Origin: Sphingobacterium athyrii | GTDB taxonomy: Bacteria > Bacteroidota > Bacteroidia > Sphingobacteriales > Sphingobacteriaceae | Assembly: GCF_003071065.1 (NCBI RefSeq) | Contig: NZ_QCXX01000002.1 | Coordinates: 248,001 to 312,000 of the forward strand | Reading direction: 5' to 3' | Length of the DNA stretch: 64,000 nt | Part shown: piece after piece, positions 18,730 through 28,126 of the stretch | How the letters are laid out: each line of letters opens with the position of its first letter | Position numbering within the stretch: the first letter of the stretch is position 1 | Made by a program: the position numbers and the translations under genes | Notes under the pieces: generated by a model | Told to the model about the DNA's origin: nothing | Database searches by the model: none | Seen by the model: only the letters and a program-made list of their open reading frames with translations

Positions 18730-20346
18730 ATGATTAAGAAATTTAACAAAATAATAATTGCATCATTTGCATTGGCGCTACTAAGTTCTTGTAGTGATTT
18801 TTTGGACCGAAACTCACTGGTCGGTCTTTCGGAGGAGAGTTTTTGGAAGTCTGAGCAAGATGCTGTCATGGGGGTGAATACCCTTTACCATGCCAATAGG
18901 GAATTTACCAATAGTATCGTGATTTATGGGATGATGGATGATTTTACCGATATATCCTATCAGTCTTTTGCAACAGGATTGACAACGGGTGTTTTTCCTG
19001 CCAACGCAGGTTTTTACCTCACCTCCTGGGGGATCTTTTTTAAAGGAGTGTATCGTGCAAATACGGCCCTGAAGAATATTCCTGCTATCGCAATGAGTGA
19101 AGCTATAAAAAAACGGAGTATTGGCGAAGCTAAGTTTTTCCGGGGGTATTTTTATTTTAAATTATGGGATTATTTCGGTGGAGTTCCTTTGTATGAAACT
19201 CCTATTAATGTGGATGAATCTTATGAGCCCCGGAATACAGAGAAAGAGGTGTACGAGTTTATTGTTAAAGACATGACCGAAGCTTATGAGACATTGCCAG
19301 ATACTTATGATGCGTCAAATAAGGGACGTGTGACCAAATGGGCTGCCCTCGCCATGCGGGGCAAAGCACATCTTTGGGCGAAGGAATATGCAAAAGCTGC
19401 TGCTGATTTTAAGGAGCTGATGGATAACAGTGACCGCAAGTTGCTTGCTGATTTCCATACTTTGTTTCGGGTTGCCGGCAATAACAATAGTGAAGTGATC
19501 TTTGATGTGCAATATATTGCTGAACAGGGGCATGGTATAGCGACCGACCGTAATTACGGTAATGCCCGAGGTGCGACGACAGGGTCCCAAAGGACAAGGC
19601 CCACGCCTCAGCTTGTCAATGCTTTTGATATGGAAGATGGAACGGCTTTTAATTTTGCGAATTATACCAATGCAAAAGGGCAGCCTTTTAACCCCAATAG
19701 TGCGGAGGATTGGAAAGACGAGGCTTCGGTGCGTAAGCTATTTGAAAAACGCGATCCGCGCTTGCAGCAGTCCATTGTTGTGCCGTGGTCAACTTTTGTG
19801 GGGAGAGGTGGCGTGACTTATCTCTACAAGTTTCCGGTAGCGAGCACCGACCCGAATGCCTATGTGCCCGTGTGGACAAATGGTAGCTATGCATGGCGCA
19901 AATTTGTGGAGACAGGTTCTGTTTATACGCTTCAGGATAATATGCCGCAAAACTTTCCGTTGATTCGCCTGGCGGATGTGCTTTTGATGTATGCTGAAGC
20001 AAAGAATGAAACCTTGGGTGCACCTGATCAAACGGTCTATGATGCAGTGAATGCGGTTCGTAAAAGAGTTAAAATGCCTGATCTGCCTTCTGGCTTGAGT
20101 AAGGAACTGATGCGTGAGAAGATACGTCACGAACGTATGGTAGAGCTGGCCGGTGAAGGGCAGCGGTATTCGGATATTCGACGATGGAAAATCGCAAAAG
20201 ATGTCGTGGATAAAGTTTGGATGACAGATTTTAACGGGACGCAGATCAGGCAGCGGGGGTTCCCGGATCATTATTATCTGTGGCCTATTCCGCAGGCAGA
20301 AAGGGATGTGAATCCAAATTTGACACAAAATCCAGGTTGGGAGTAA
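18730..20346 (+). CDS. SusD/RagB-type nutrient-binding outer-membrane lipoprotein (second)
   Basis: Partner of the preceding SusC. The ATG at 18730 (MIKKFNKI) gives a clean lipoprotein signal with lipobox LLSSC; a longer frame from 18688 overlaps the SusC stop and is not favoured. The helical SusD fold is shown by the N-terminal SDFLDRNS block, GEAKFFRGYFYFKLWDYFGG, and the C-terminal FPLIRLADVLLMYAEAKNE, RHERMVELAGEGQRYSDIRR and NPNLTQNPGWE. It is about 540 residues and divergent from the SusD at 5766. It presumably presents the same glycan family to its channel that the following lyase depolymerises. Confidence 0.95.
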   Translation: MIKKFNKIIIASFALALLSSCSDFLDRNSLVGLSEESFWKSEQDAVMGVNTLYHANREFTNSIVIYGMMDDFTDISYQSFATGLTTGVFPANAGFYLTSWGIFFKGVYRANTALKNIPAIAMSEAIKKRSIGEAKFFRGYFYFKLWDYFGGVPLYETPINVDESYEPRNTEKEVYEFIVKDMTEAYETLPDTYDASNKGRVTKWAALAMRGKAHLWAKEYAKAAADFKELMDNSDRKLLADFHTLFRVAGNNNSEVIFDVQYIAEQGHGIATDRNYGNARGATTGSQRTRPTPQLVNAFDMEDGTAFNFANYTNAKGQPFNPNSAEDWKDEASVRKLFEKRDPRLQQSIVVPWSTFVGRGGVTYLYKFPVASTDPNAYVPVWTNGSYAWRKFVETGSVYTLQDNMPQNFPLIRLADVLLMYAEAKNETLGAPDQTVYDAVNAVRKRVKMPDLPSGLSKELMREKIRHERMVELAGEGQRYSDIRRWKIAKDVVDKVWMTDFNGTQIRQRGFPDHYYLWPIPQAERDVNPNLTQNPGWE

Positions 20347-20392
20347 AAATACTTCCGGCTGTTGGCTAAATAGTTATATTGTATCATTGGTA

Positions 20393-23125
20393 ATGAGTTG
20401 GATGAAAATATATTTTTCGTTGTTTTTGGTGTTGGTGTCAACGTCGGCCTCCCATGCGCAGCAAAAAGAGATTCTAGTTGATTTGAGTCGGGGTGACTTA
20501 AATAAAAAGACCGTCGTTTATGAAAAACCAAAAGGAAAAGGTGAGCGGGGGCTGGTGTTGAAAACCGTTCCCGTTTCAGGTTACCCTGATCGTTTGGCAG
20601 ATATTGAAGTTGCGGTTAAGGTGCCGCAGGCAGGGTGGTATGTGCTGGAGTCAGATGCTCGGCCCCGGGATCTGGAGCGGTTAAAACAGGAGGATGAAAC
20701 GGGCTTACTGACAAAAGTCGCCTATTTTCAGTTGGGTAGACAGCGGGTGACAAAACGTATCGTGTATGATAAACTGAAAGGTGGGCATCAGGAGCTTGGA
20801 AAATTTGAACTCCTGAATACAACGGAAAAATTAAAAATCTGGCTGCCTGCAAATTTAATGTTGCAGGGCTTACGCATCAGGCCCTATGTTCCGCCTGTGG
20901 CACCTTTAGAGGCTGCACATTATCAGCCTAAAATTACGCCGCCGCAAGAAAGGCCAAGGTTGTGGGTGAATAAAGAAAGCTTGCCTGTTGTCAGGGCGCG
21001 GCTTTTATCTGAAGAGAATGGTCCGGCATGGAATAAAGTGAAAGTCTCGGCTTTGGCTCCCTATACCTTTCCGACCAATGAACATCAGGAAATATTTTAC
21101 AATGAAGGGCTAGAGCATATCATTGAGCAGAAAGCTTTTTACTACCTTATGACGCAGGATGAACGAGTTGGCAGGGAAGCTGTGGATCTGGTCTCGCGTT
21201 ATTTGTCAGTTCTGGAATTTGGGAATGTAACACACGGTGATATTACCCGCGAATTGGGGCGTGCGATCTATACAGGGGCACTGGTCTATGATTGGTGTTA
21301 TCCATTGATGGATGCCGGTGTTAAAAGTCAGATGCGGAAGGATTTTAAGCGATTGGTCATGGATATGGAGGTGGGCTGGCCGCCATTTTACGGACTGGAA
21401 AGTATTATTAACGGTCATGGTAACGAAGCGCAGATCTGCCGGGATATGCTGTCCTGGAGTTTGGCGGTATATGATGAAGATCCTGAGCCCTATAAATATG
21501 TTGCTTATAGTGTTCTGGAGCAGCTTGTGCCGATGCGTAAGTTCGAATATCAGTCCCCACGGCACAACCAGGGGGTTGATTATGGTGGTTATCGCTTTGG
21601 CTGGGAAATGCATGCTGCCTGGTTGTATTACCGTATGTTGGGTTATCCCGTATTTGATGATAACATCAAGAATATGCCCTATTATTGGTTGTACATGCGT
21701 ACGCCTGACGGTAAAATGCTGCGCGACGGTGATATGTTTAATGTGAAGTATAATTCCAGTGATGATTTTTATTGGAAAAATCCCCAGACAATGCTGCTGT
21801 GTTATGCCTATTCGGGAAATGCGATGATCAAGGCAGAGTTTTTGAAACAGGGTGGTTTGCCCGACAATCCGGTGTTGTTTCTGTTGTTAAATGATCCGAA
21901 GCTCAAAGCAGATTTCGATCGCTCAAAGCTGCCATTGACCAAAGATTTTGGATCGGTTTTGGGGGCTATGGTCGCCCGGACGGGATGGAGTGAGGAGAAA
22001 ACAAGTAAGGAGGTTGTTGCTGAGATTAAAGGCGGTGGTTATCATTTTGGAAATCATCAACATGCGGATGCCGGTGCCTTGCAGATTTATCATCATGGTA
22101 TTCAGGTGGGTGATCTGGGTTTATATCTTTCTTATGGATCACCTTATGACTTTAATTTTAATAAGCGCTCCGCGGCGCATAGTATGCTATTGGTTCGCGA
22201 TCCTGCTGAACCGCTTTTATTCAGGACCAAAACTAATGATGGTGGGACACGCTTTAGTCAGCGTTTTCCGCGTACCGTAGCGGAAGTGCTCGGTGACTCC
22301 TGGTACCATACTGGGGAAATCAGGGCTTCGGCGTTTGGTGCGGATCCTATCCAACCTGCTTACAGTTACTTTAATGTGGACCTTACTGCTGCCTATTCGT
22401 CTAAAGTAAAGTCGTATGCAAAGAGTTTTCTGTTTTTGAATCTGAAACGGAAAGATGTGCCTGCTGCGATTGTGTTATTGGATGAATTGAAAACCAATAA
22501 TAGCGAATTTCAGCCCTACTGGCAGATTAATACGCTGAATAAACCGGTCGTTAATGAAGCAGGGTTTGTTTTGAATAGTCAGTTTAAAAATGTGGGTGGA
22601 ACGACTTATGTCGATATGTTTAAGCCTGCTGTGGTCGATCGGGAGGTGAAAGTTTATGCCGGTGATTCCACGGCTTTTGTATTTGGGGACCTGTATCAGG
22701 TGAAATCGCCCTGGCCTGAGGCGCGCGGGGCGCGGGTTTTGGTTAGTCCAAAAGCTAAAAGCACACAGGTGAGCTATGCGACGGTTTTTCAAATGGCGGA
22801 AAGTGCCGAAGCAAAATTACAGGTGAATTACGAGGAAAAGGAAGATTATTACTTGATTCGGATTGCAGACCGTATGCTCGTTATAGCCAAACCCGATCGG
22901 TATCTCGATAAAACGATTGAAATCGCTGTTCCTGCGGATCAAGAATACGAAGTGATTGTCGTGGGCCTGAAAGATGGTTTCTGGAATGTGAAAAATCCAT
23001 CGAAAAATAGTAGCTTTAATATAAATATCCTCAAAGGGAATCATACGACCAGTTGGAAATCTAAGGCAGAACTATTCTATTTGTCACCGGGGAGACAGTA
23101 TGGTGCCCGTGAGGGGACGTTTTAG
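20393..23125 (+). CDS. Heparinase II/III-type polysaccharide lyase, secreted
   Basis: About 910 residues with a signal peptide ending SHA-Q. The middle holds an (alpha/alpha) toroid region (about 200-480) with NGHGNEAQICRDM and FGWEMHAAWLYYRMLGYP; the second half is a heparinase II/III C-terminal beta domain containing GGGYHFGNHQHADAGALQ, where the His-rich stretch is the conserved core of the family. Such enzymes cleave uronate-containing chains (heparin/heparan, alginate, related acidic glycans) by beta-elimination, leaving unsaturated uronic ends. The exact PL family cannot be set by eye. Starts at 20393 and 20402 are both possible. It follows SusD by 46 bp and is the only glycan-cleaving enzyme recognised in the locus. 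Confidence 0.85.
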   Translation: MSWMKIYFSLFLVLVSTSASHAQQKEILVDLSRGDLNKKTVVYEKPKGKGERGLVLKTVPVSGYPDRLADIEVAVKVPQAGWYVLESDARPRDLERLKQEDETGLLTKVAYFQLGRQRVTKRIVYDKLKGGHQELGKFELLNTTEKLKIWLPANLMLQGLRIRPYVPPVAPLEAAHYQPKITPPQERPRLWVNKESLPVVRARLLSEENGPAWNKVKVSALAPYTFPTNEHQEIFYNEGLEHIIEQKAFYYLMTQDERVGREAVDLVSRYLSVLEFGNVTHGDITRELGRAIYTGALVYDWCYPLMDAGVKSQMRKDFKRLVMDMEVGWPPFYGLESIINGHGNEAQICRDMLSWSLAVYDEDPEPYKYVAYSVLEQLVPMRKFEYQSPRHNQGVDYGGYRFGWEMHAAWLYYRMLGYPVFDDNIKNMPYYWLYMRTPDGKMLRDGDMFNVKYNSSDDFYWKNPQTMLLCYAYSGNAMIKAEFLKQGGLPDNPVLFLLLNDPKLKADFDRSKLPLTKDFGSVLGAMVARTGWSEEKTSKEVVAEIKGGGYHFGNHQHADAGALQIYHHGIQVGDLGLYLSYGSPYDFNFNKRSAAHSMLLVRDPAEPLLFRTKTNDGGTRFSQRFPRTVAEVLGDSWYHTGEIRASAFGADPIQPAYSYFNVDLTAAYSSKVKSYAKSFLFLNLKRKDVPAAIVLLDELKTNNSEFQPYWQINTLNKPVVNEAGFVLNSQFKNVGGTTYVDMFKPAVVDREVKVYAGDSTAFVFGDLYQVKSPWPEARGARVLVSPKAKSTQVSYATVFQMAESAEAKLQVNYEEKEDYYLIRIADRMLVIAKPDRYLDKTIEIAVPADQEYEVIVVGLKDGFWNVKNPSKNSSFNINILKGNHTTSWKSKAELFYLSPGRQYGAREGTF

Positions 23126-23162
23126 TAAAGGAATATATTGTTTAAATTTTTTAAATGATTTT

Positions 23163-23195
23163 GTATTCTTATTTTTGTAGAAAATTGTATACAAT
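23163..23195. promoter_or_regulatory. GntR autoregulatory operator pair C and -7 box
   Basis: The perfect palindrome ATTGTATACAAT (23184-23195) ends one base before the GntR start codon. A partner TTGTATTC lies at 23161-23168, hexamer centres 24 bp apart. Between them is TATTTTTG (23170-23177), a good Bacteroidota -7 box, without a clear -33 element. The transcript would begin within the operator and have a very short leader. Confidence 0.6.
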
Positions 23196-23834
23196 ATGAA
23201 AGAGGATTCGCTTGCCAATAAGGTTTATTTGGAAGTCCGCAAGAAGATTTTATCAAGTCAGCTCGCTGGTGGGGCGCGGTTGGTCGAAAGTGCCTGGGCT
23301 GATAAGTTGGCTGTAAGCAGGGTAGCTGTTCGCGAAGCCTTTATGCGTTTGGCCGGAGAGAGTTTGGTGGAGTTTGGTGAAAAAGGAGGTTGCTTTGTGA
23401 AAAAGATGACCGTCGAGGATGTGCGGGACATCCGTGAACTGCGTGAATTGCTTGAAGTCGGTGCTTTAAAGATTTTGTTTTCAAAAAAGAATAACGAACT
23501 GATTGATGATTTGGAATTGATCTGCAATGACTTTTCGGATATGGTGAGCAAAGGGTATTATGGTGGGGCCTGTGAGGCCGATGTACGCTTTCATGAACGA
23601 ATTATCGAAGGTACTTGCAATTCCAGATTAATCGCTATTTATAAAAATAGCAATATTCCTTTATTTCACATGAAATTAGGGGCCATTCTTGGGCAGATGG
23701 AGGATTATCTGGACACCGAACAAGAGCATCGTGCAATTGTGGATGCATTAAAAGCGAATGATTGGAACAAGGCTTATGAGACTTTGGTGCATCACCTCGA
23801 TCGAGGTGAGCAGGAAGCTTTGGAACTTGTGTAA
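23196..23834 (+). CDS. GntR-family regulator, FadR subfamily (FCD domain)
   Basis: Transcription factor of 212 residues. N-terminal winged helix (ANKVYLEVRKKILSSQLAGG to about residue 70, recognition helix VSRVAVREAFMRL) and a C-terminal all-helical FCD domain with the metal-site pattern DVRFH, EQEH and VHH. FCD proteins bind small carboxylates such as hexuronates, gluconate or acyl compounds and release DNA on binding. Its gene is preceded at once by a perfect palindrome also found before the dehydrogenase operon, the second SusC and the SMP-30/aminotransferase pair, so it is very probably the local repressor or switch. The inducer is probably an intermediate of the pathway (inference). Confidence 0.93.
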   Translation: MKEDSLANKVYLEVRKKILSSQLAGGARLVESAWADKLAVSRVAVREAFMRLAGESLVEFGEKGGCFVKKMTVEDVRDIRELRELLEVGALKILFSKKNNELIDDLELICNDFSDMVSKGYYGGACEADVRFHERIIEGTCNSRLIAIYKNSNIPLFHMKLGAILGQMEDYLDTEQEHRAIVDALKANDWNKAYETLVHHLDRGEQEALELV

Positions 23835-23859
23835 AGTCTCGCTGGAACATACGAAAGAC

Positions 23860-23890
23860 AAGGGGATATAGACTATAATATCCCCTTTTT
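23860..23890 (+). terminator. Intrinsic terminator after GntR, overlapping the SMP-30 3' end
   Basis: Stem AAGGGGATAT (23860-23869), an 8-nt loop, ATATCCCCTT (23878-23887), then further T residues on the plus strand. The hairpin also contains the last codons and stop of the convergent SMP-30 gene. Confidence 0.75.
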
Positions 23891-24670
23891 TATGTGATTC
23901 AGTTGGAGTAATTGACCCTTTTCTGCTTCTGTAATAATTAATCCCATCGCCCCGGATGGGTCTAGCGCACAGTTGGTAGGGTTTTGTCCTGATGTTTGAA
24001 TTTTTTCAGTGGCTGTACCGTATTGATCCAGTACTAAGATATGCGAAGAGCCATATATGGCAACAAATAAATTGCCTTCCTCATCAAATGCGATCCCATC
24101 GGGTCCGATCTGTCCACCTGCAAGTGCAAATTTCTCAATGGAATCCATTTGGCATGATAAGGCATTCCAGTTCATTTTCCAAATCCATTTACTGCCTGTT
24201 TCAGCAAGGTATAGTTTGCTGCTGTCGGGGGCAAAGGCTAGCCCGTTTGGATAGTACATGTTCTGATGGACTGCCTGAGCGGTGCCATCGGTCCGTAGGC
24301 AGCAGATGTAGCCCGTTCCATCTGTCAATTCGCTTCCCGGACAGGTAAATAACAGGTTTCCCTTGCTGTCAAAACATAAATCATTGGGCATTTTTAATGC
24401 CTTGTTGTCCAGTTTATTAAGGCGGGTGTCGCAGCTGTTGTCGGTGGGATTATACCTACGTATGCTGTTTTGTAATGCATCGCAGAACCAGATTGTTCCG
24501 TCTGGCGCAACAGCAATTCCGTTGGGATGCCCGTCAACAGGTATGCGATCGTACTTGTTGTCCCGGTAACGAATCAGGTTGCCGGCATTTTTTTCTACCA
24601 GCCATATATTGCCTTGATGATCAAAGGCGGGGCCTTCTGGAAAATGTAGGTCGTCAATAAGTATGTTCAT
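23873..24670 (-). CDS. SMP-30/gluconolactonase-like beta-propeller hydrolase
   Basis: Six-bladed propeller of about 265 residues with the SMP-30/LRE signatures LHFPEGPAFDHQGNIWLVE, NGIAVAPDGTIWFCD, MPNDLCFDSKGNL and GPDGIAFDEEGNLFVA; the acidic and Asn residues of these repeats form the divalent-metal site. Family members open sugar lactones to sugar acids. The ATG at 24670 (MNILIDDLHF) is preferred, because the frame extending to 24706 would run through the -7 box and operator. No signal peptide, so cytoplasmic. It could take the lactone made by the PQQ-type dehydrogenase, although that enzyme is outside the cytoplasm and import would be needed. Confidence 0.88.
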   Translation of the reverse strand: MNILIDDLHFPEGPAFDHQGNIWLVEKNAGNLIRYRDNKYDRIPVDGHPNGIAVAPDGTIWFCDALQNSIRRYNPTDNSCDTRLNKLDNKALKMPNDLCFDSKGNLLFTCPGSELTDGTGYICCLRTDGTAQAVHQNMYYPNGLAFAPDSSKLYLAETGSKWIWKMNWNALSCQMDSIEKFALAGGQIGPDGIAFDEEGNLFVAIYGSSHILVLDQYGTATEKIQTSGQNPTNCALDPSGAMGLIITEAEKGQLLQLNHIKKGIL

Positions 24671-24696
24671 CTGAATTATTTTAAAATTTATTTTAA

Positions 24697-24728
24697 ATGT
24701 ATACAAAAATATTGTAATTTGGTATACA
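24697..24728. promoter_or_regulatory. GntR operator pair D in the SMP-30/aminotransferase divergent region
   Basis: ATGTATACAA at 24697-24706 and GGTATACA at 24721-24728, hexamer centres 23 bp apart. The minus-strand box TATTTTTG (24711-24704) overlaps the first site. On the plus strand TTTG (24718-24721), a 19-nt spacer and the weak box TATTTAAA (24741-24748) could start the aminotransferase operon. Confidence 0.55.
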
Positions 24729-24829
24729 TAAAACAGTGTGTATTTAAATACAAGATTGCTGTATCACGGATTAGATACGAAGCAGTCACCCCAATTATAA
24801 AAATAATAAAAGCAAAACTTTTAATAAGC

Positions 24830-26152
24830 ATGCAAGAAAACGAAAGATCAGCCGCAATACTGCGCGAGAATGCAAAATGGATACCAGGAGGTGTGGTATC
24901 GTTGAACAGAAAGTCGGATCCCAATATCTGCTTCGTTAAGGGAAATGGTAGCCATGTGGAGGATATCGACGGAAATAGTTATATCGATTATCAGGCTGGA
25001 TTTGCCGCTTCCTTTCTTGGTCATAATGATCCAGATGTCAATGCTGCGGTATTGAAGACGCTTCAGGAACAACAGGTGCTGATGGGAGCAGGGCCCACTT
25101 TATTGGAAGGGGAGTTTGCGGAACTGTTTTGTGCATCGGTGCCCAATGCCGAGAGCGTGCAGATCACCACAACGGGATCCGAGGCCACTTATCATGCGAT
25201 CCGGATCGCCCGAGCGGTAACAGGACGCGATCATATCATCGTCATGCAGGGCGGATACAATGGTTGGCATAATGATGTGGCCTGCAATGTAATCAGTCAA
25301 AAAGCTGATATCGGATCTTATCAAAGTCCTGGTGAATACCCATTTGACTCACTGAGTGCCGGGGTTCCCAAAAACCATAGTGATCTGGTACATGTCATCA
25401 ATTACAATGATCTGGATAGTGTTAGCTATGTGCTGCAGAAGTATTCGGTAGCCTGTATTTTATTGGAACCTATTTTACAGAATATCGGTATCGTAAAGCC
25501 GCAACCGGGATACTTGGAAGGACTTCGTAAGCTCGCAGATGAGCAGGGTTTCTTGTTGATCTTTGATGAGGTAAAGACCGGATTTAGACATGCTTTAGGT
25601 GGTTATCAATCCATTTGTGGTGTTCAGCCAGATCTTTCCACCTTTGGAAAGGCGGTAGCGAATGGTTATCCTTTGGGCGTGATAGCGGGAAAGAAAAAGT
25701 ATATGGATTATTTTGTTGATCCAGATAAAGCCAAGCGGGTCATGATTGCGGGAACATTCAATGCTTTTCCGTTGACTACGGCTGCGGCAATTGCAACATT
25801 GAAGAAACTTTCTAGTCCTGAGCACCAAGTCTATAAGCATGTTGAACGTTTGGGCGCACGTTTGGAACAGGGATATCAGGAAATATTTCCTAAATTAGGC
25901 ATACCATTTTTTGTCGCTCGTCAAGGCTCGGCCTTCTGTACTTACTTTATGGATCATGCGCCGCTTAATTTTCACGATATTCTGGATAATCATGATTTCG
26001 AACTGGATATCCGCTACCGCAAAAATCTCATAAAAGAAGGGATCTTTAATTTCCCGGCTGCAATTAAGCAGGGAAGCATTTCCTTTGCGCATACGGAAGA
26101 TGATATTGACCGAACCTTAGAAGCGACAGCACGTGTAATAAAAACTTTGTAA
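24830..26152 (+). CDS. Class III PLP-dependent aminotransferase (glutamate-1-semialdehyde aminomutase-like)
   Basis: About 440-residue fold-type I enzyme. [11 protein letters not shown] carries the Asp that holds the pyridine nitrogen, [12 protein letters not shown] the PLP Lys, and [18 protein letters not shown] the phosphate cup. Closest by eye to GSA aminomutase (HemL) relatives, but placed in a catabolic operon, so it is more likely an aminotransferase or aminomutase for an amino-sugar acid or a 2-oxo acid. The start at 24830 ([10 protein letters not shown]) is supported by the family N-terminus; upstream sequence carries the operator pair. First gene of a rightward run of seven closely packed genes. 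Confidence 0.9.
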   Translation: MQENERSAAILRENAKWIPGGVVSLNRKSDPNICFVKGNGSHVEDIDGNSYIDYQAGFAASFLGHNDPDVNAAVLKTLQEQQVLMGAGPTLLEGEFAELFCASVPNAESVQITTTGSEATYHAIRIARAVTGRDHIIVMQGGYNGWHNDVACNVISQKADIGSYQSPGEYPFDSLSAGVPKNHSDLVHVINYNDLDSVSYVLQKYSVACILLEPILQNIGIVKPQPGYLEGLRKLADEQGFLLIFDEVKTGFRHALGGYQSICGVQPDLSTFGKAVANGYPLGVIAGKKKYMDYFVDPDKAKRVMIAGTFNAFPLTTAAAIATLKKLSSPEHQVYKHVERLGARLEQGYQEIFPKLGIPFFVARQGSAFCTYFMDHAPLNFHDILDNHDFELDIRYRKNLIKEGIFNFPAAIKQGSISFAHTEDDIDRTLEATARVIKTL

Positions 26153-26160
26153 CCCTAACT

Positions 26161-27339
26161 ATGAAAATAACCGCTATCGAAACCTTTGTATGCCATGCGC
26201 GCATGCGAAATTGGATTTTTGTTAAAATTGTAACCGATCAGCCCGGACTTTGGGGTTGGGGTGAGGCGACGTTGGAGTGGCATACACAAAGTGTCGTTGG
26301 TGCAATTAAAGATATATCTCAGCTGTTGGTCGGCGAGGATCCACGGCGCATTGAATATCTGTGGCAGATGATGTACCGTCAGCATTTTTGGCATGGGAAC
26401 GGAATTGTCCGCGGAACGGCAATCAGTGGTATTGATATCGCCCTATGGGATATTTTAGGTAAAATTCATAACGTGCCCTGTCATGAATTGTGGGGTGGTC
26501 GTGTACGGGATTATATCCGTCTCTATTGTCATTTGGGTGGTGGCCGAATGGAAGATTTTTACGAAACAGCACCGGACGACGCTAAACGTTTTGGCGATCT
26601 TGCCTTAAAAGCCGTTGATGAGGGTTTTACGGCTTTTAAATCCATGGCTGTTCCGGAAACGATGTCCCTAGAAGGGCTTCGTCCGATTAAATATGCTGAA
26701 GCCTGTGTAAAGGCAATGCGCGATGCCGTAGGTGATGATATCGATATTATGGTAGATTGTCATGCACGTCCTAGCCCACGCATGGGCATGCAATTTGCCA
26801 AAGCGCTGGAACCTTATGGTCTGTACTTTTTTGAGGAGCCATGCTGGCCCGAAACCATGGAGGATATCGCCCTGATCCAACGGGCAGTGGCGACGCCTAT
26901 CGCTTCCGGCGAACGCCTGATCGGTGTGCATGCTTTTCGGGATATGCTTGAAAAACGTGCGGTAAGTGTTATTCAACCTGATATTACACATTGCGGTGGA
27001 TTATCCGAAGCCCGTAAAATAGCTGCTTTGGCGGATGCTTATCGCGTGTCCATGGCGCCGCATAATCCACAGGGACCTGTAAGCACAGCTGCCTCTATCG
27101 AGTTGGGCTTTGCAACACCTTCGTACATTATCTGTGAAAGTGTTCACAAAGATGTTGAATGGCGGCAAGATGTCGTCAGTGAAGGATTTACGGTGCAAGA
27201 AAAAGGCCGTATTGTCCTCCCCAATACACGTGCCGGTCTGGGTATTGAAATCAATGAAGAAGAAGTGAAAAAGCACCCGTTCCAGCAGGAAATTTTACAG
27301 CGTACATTTTACAAAGATGGCAGTGTTGGTGACTGGTAG
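26161..27339 (+). CDS. Enolase-superfamily (mandelate racemase-like) sugar-acid dehydratase
   Basis: 392 residues with the capping N-terminal domain ([18 protein letters not shown]) and a modified TIM barrel. Metal ligands fit [11 protein letters not shown] (Asp, with the general acid/base His), FFEEPC and SGERL; the C-terminal catalytic His is in MAPHNPQGP. This layout matches the galactonate/gluconate/mannonate dehydratase group, which remove water from an aldonate to give a 2-keto-3-deoxy sugar acid. The product type would suit the DHDPS-family aldolase of the leftward operon. The substrate stereochemistry is not predictable by eye. It starts 8 bp after the aminotransferase. Confidence 0.92.
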   Translation: MKITAIETFVCHARMRNWIFVKIVTDQPGLWGWGEATLEWHTQSVVGAIKDISQLLVGEDPRRIEYLWQMMYRQHFWHGNGIVRGTAISGIDIALWDILGKIHNVPCHELWGGRVRDYIRLYCHLGGGRMEDFYETAPDDAKRFGDLALKAVDEGFTAFKSMAVPETMSLEGLRPIKYAEACVKAMRDAVGDDIDIMVDCHARPSPRMGMQFAKALEPYGLYFFEEPCWPETMEDIALIQRAVATPIASGERLIGVHAFRDMLEKRAVSVIQPDITHCGGLSEARKIAALADAYRVSMAPHNPQGPVSTAASIELGFATPSYIICESVHKDVEWRQDVVSEGFTVQEKGRIVLPNTRAGLGIEINEEEVKKHPFQQEILQRTFYKDGSVGDW

Positions 27340-27352
27340 ATTTTAAGTAGAT

Positions 27353-28123
27353 ATGAGAGCAGAATATAAAAACAAAGTAGTTTTGATCAGTGGTGGACTT
27401 GGTGATATTGGCAGGGCAATAGCCGGGGCTTTCCTGACGTCGGGGGCAATTGTCTGTATTGCGGATCGTTTTGTGCCAGCGCTCGCGAAAGAGCGCTGGC
27501 CCTTGCTCGATGAATCTCAGGTCAACTTATTTTACGATCAGGTTGATGTCTCAGATGCTGATCAGGTAGAGGCTTGGGTTGATCGTATACAGCGGGAGCT
27601 CGGAACAATAGCGATCTGTATTGCCAATGCGGCCTGTGTCACGATTCAAAATTTTCGGGAGCTCAGCAATGCGGCATGGAAAAATGAAATGGCGGTCAAT
27701 CTGGACGGTGCTTTTTTTCTGGCCAACGCCTGTGCGAAATCATTTGTTGCTACCGGTGTTCGCGGGAATATTGTCTTTTTGGGTAGTTGGGCAGGGCATG
27801 CCGTGCATCAGAACCTGCCCGCATACAGTGTTTCCAAAGCTGGCTTACGGATGCTTTGTCAAGCCATGGCGCTCGAATATGCTGTTGATGGAATCCGTGT
27901 CAACGAAATTGCACCCGGTTATGTCAACGCGGGGTTGAGTAAAGTGGTTTGGTCCAAGGATGCCGCGCTTCAAAAAAAGGCTGCCGCGGTAGTACCGCTG
28001 GGGGATATCCTCGAAGCGGAGGAAATCGCCAAACAGGTGCTTTGGATATGCTCCGATAATTGCAGACAGATGACGGGGACAAGTATTGTACTGGATGGGG
28101 GACTCTCATTAATTAGACCTTAG
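27353..28123 (+). CDS. Short-chain dehydrogenase/reductase (SDR)
   Basis: Classical SDR of 256 residues: cofactor loop SGGLGDIGRAI, the NAA motif in CIANAACVT, catalytic Ser in FLGSWAGHAV and YSVSK for Tyr-xxx-Lys, C-terminus GTSIVLDGGLSL. All key residues are intact, in contrast to the epimerase-like protein at 11437. It would oxidise or reduce a hydroxyl of a sugar acid or keto-deoxy acid with NAD(P). The spacing of 13 bp from the dehydratase gene and 3 bp to the next gene argues for one transcript. Confidence 0.92.
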   Translation: MRAEYKNKVVLISGGLGDIGRAIAGAFLTSGAIVCIADRFVPALAKERWPLLDESQVNLFYDQVDVSDADQVEAWVDRIQRELGTIAICIANAACVTIQNFRELSNAAWKNEMAVNLDGAFFLANACAKSFVATGVRGNIVFLGSWAGHAVHQNLPAYSVSKAGLRMLCQAMALEYAVDGIRVNEIAPGYVNAGLSKVVWSKDAALQKKAAAVVPLGDILEAEEIAKQVLWICSDNCRQMTGTSIVLDGGLSLIRP

Positions 28124-28126
28124 ATC

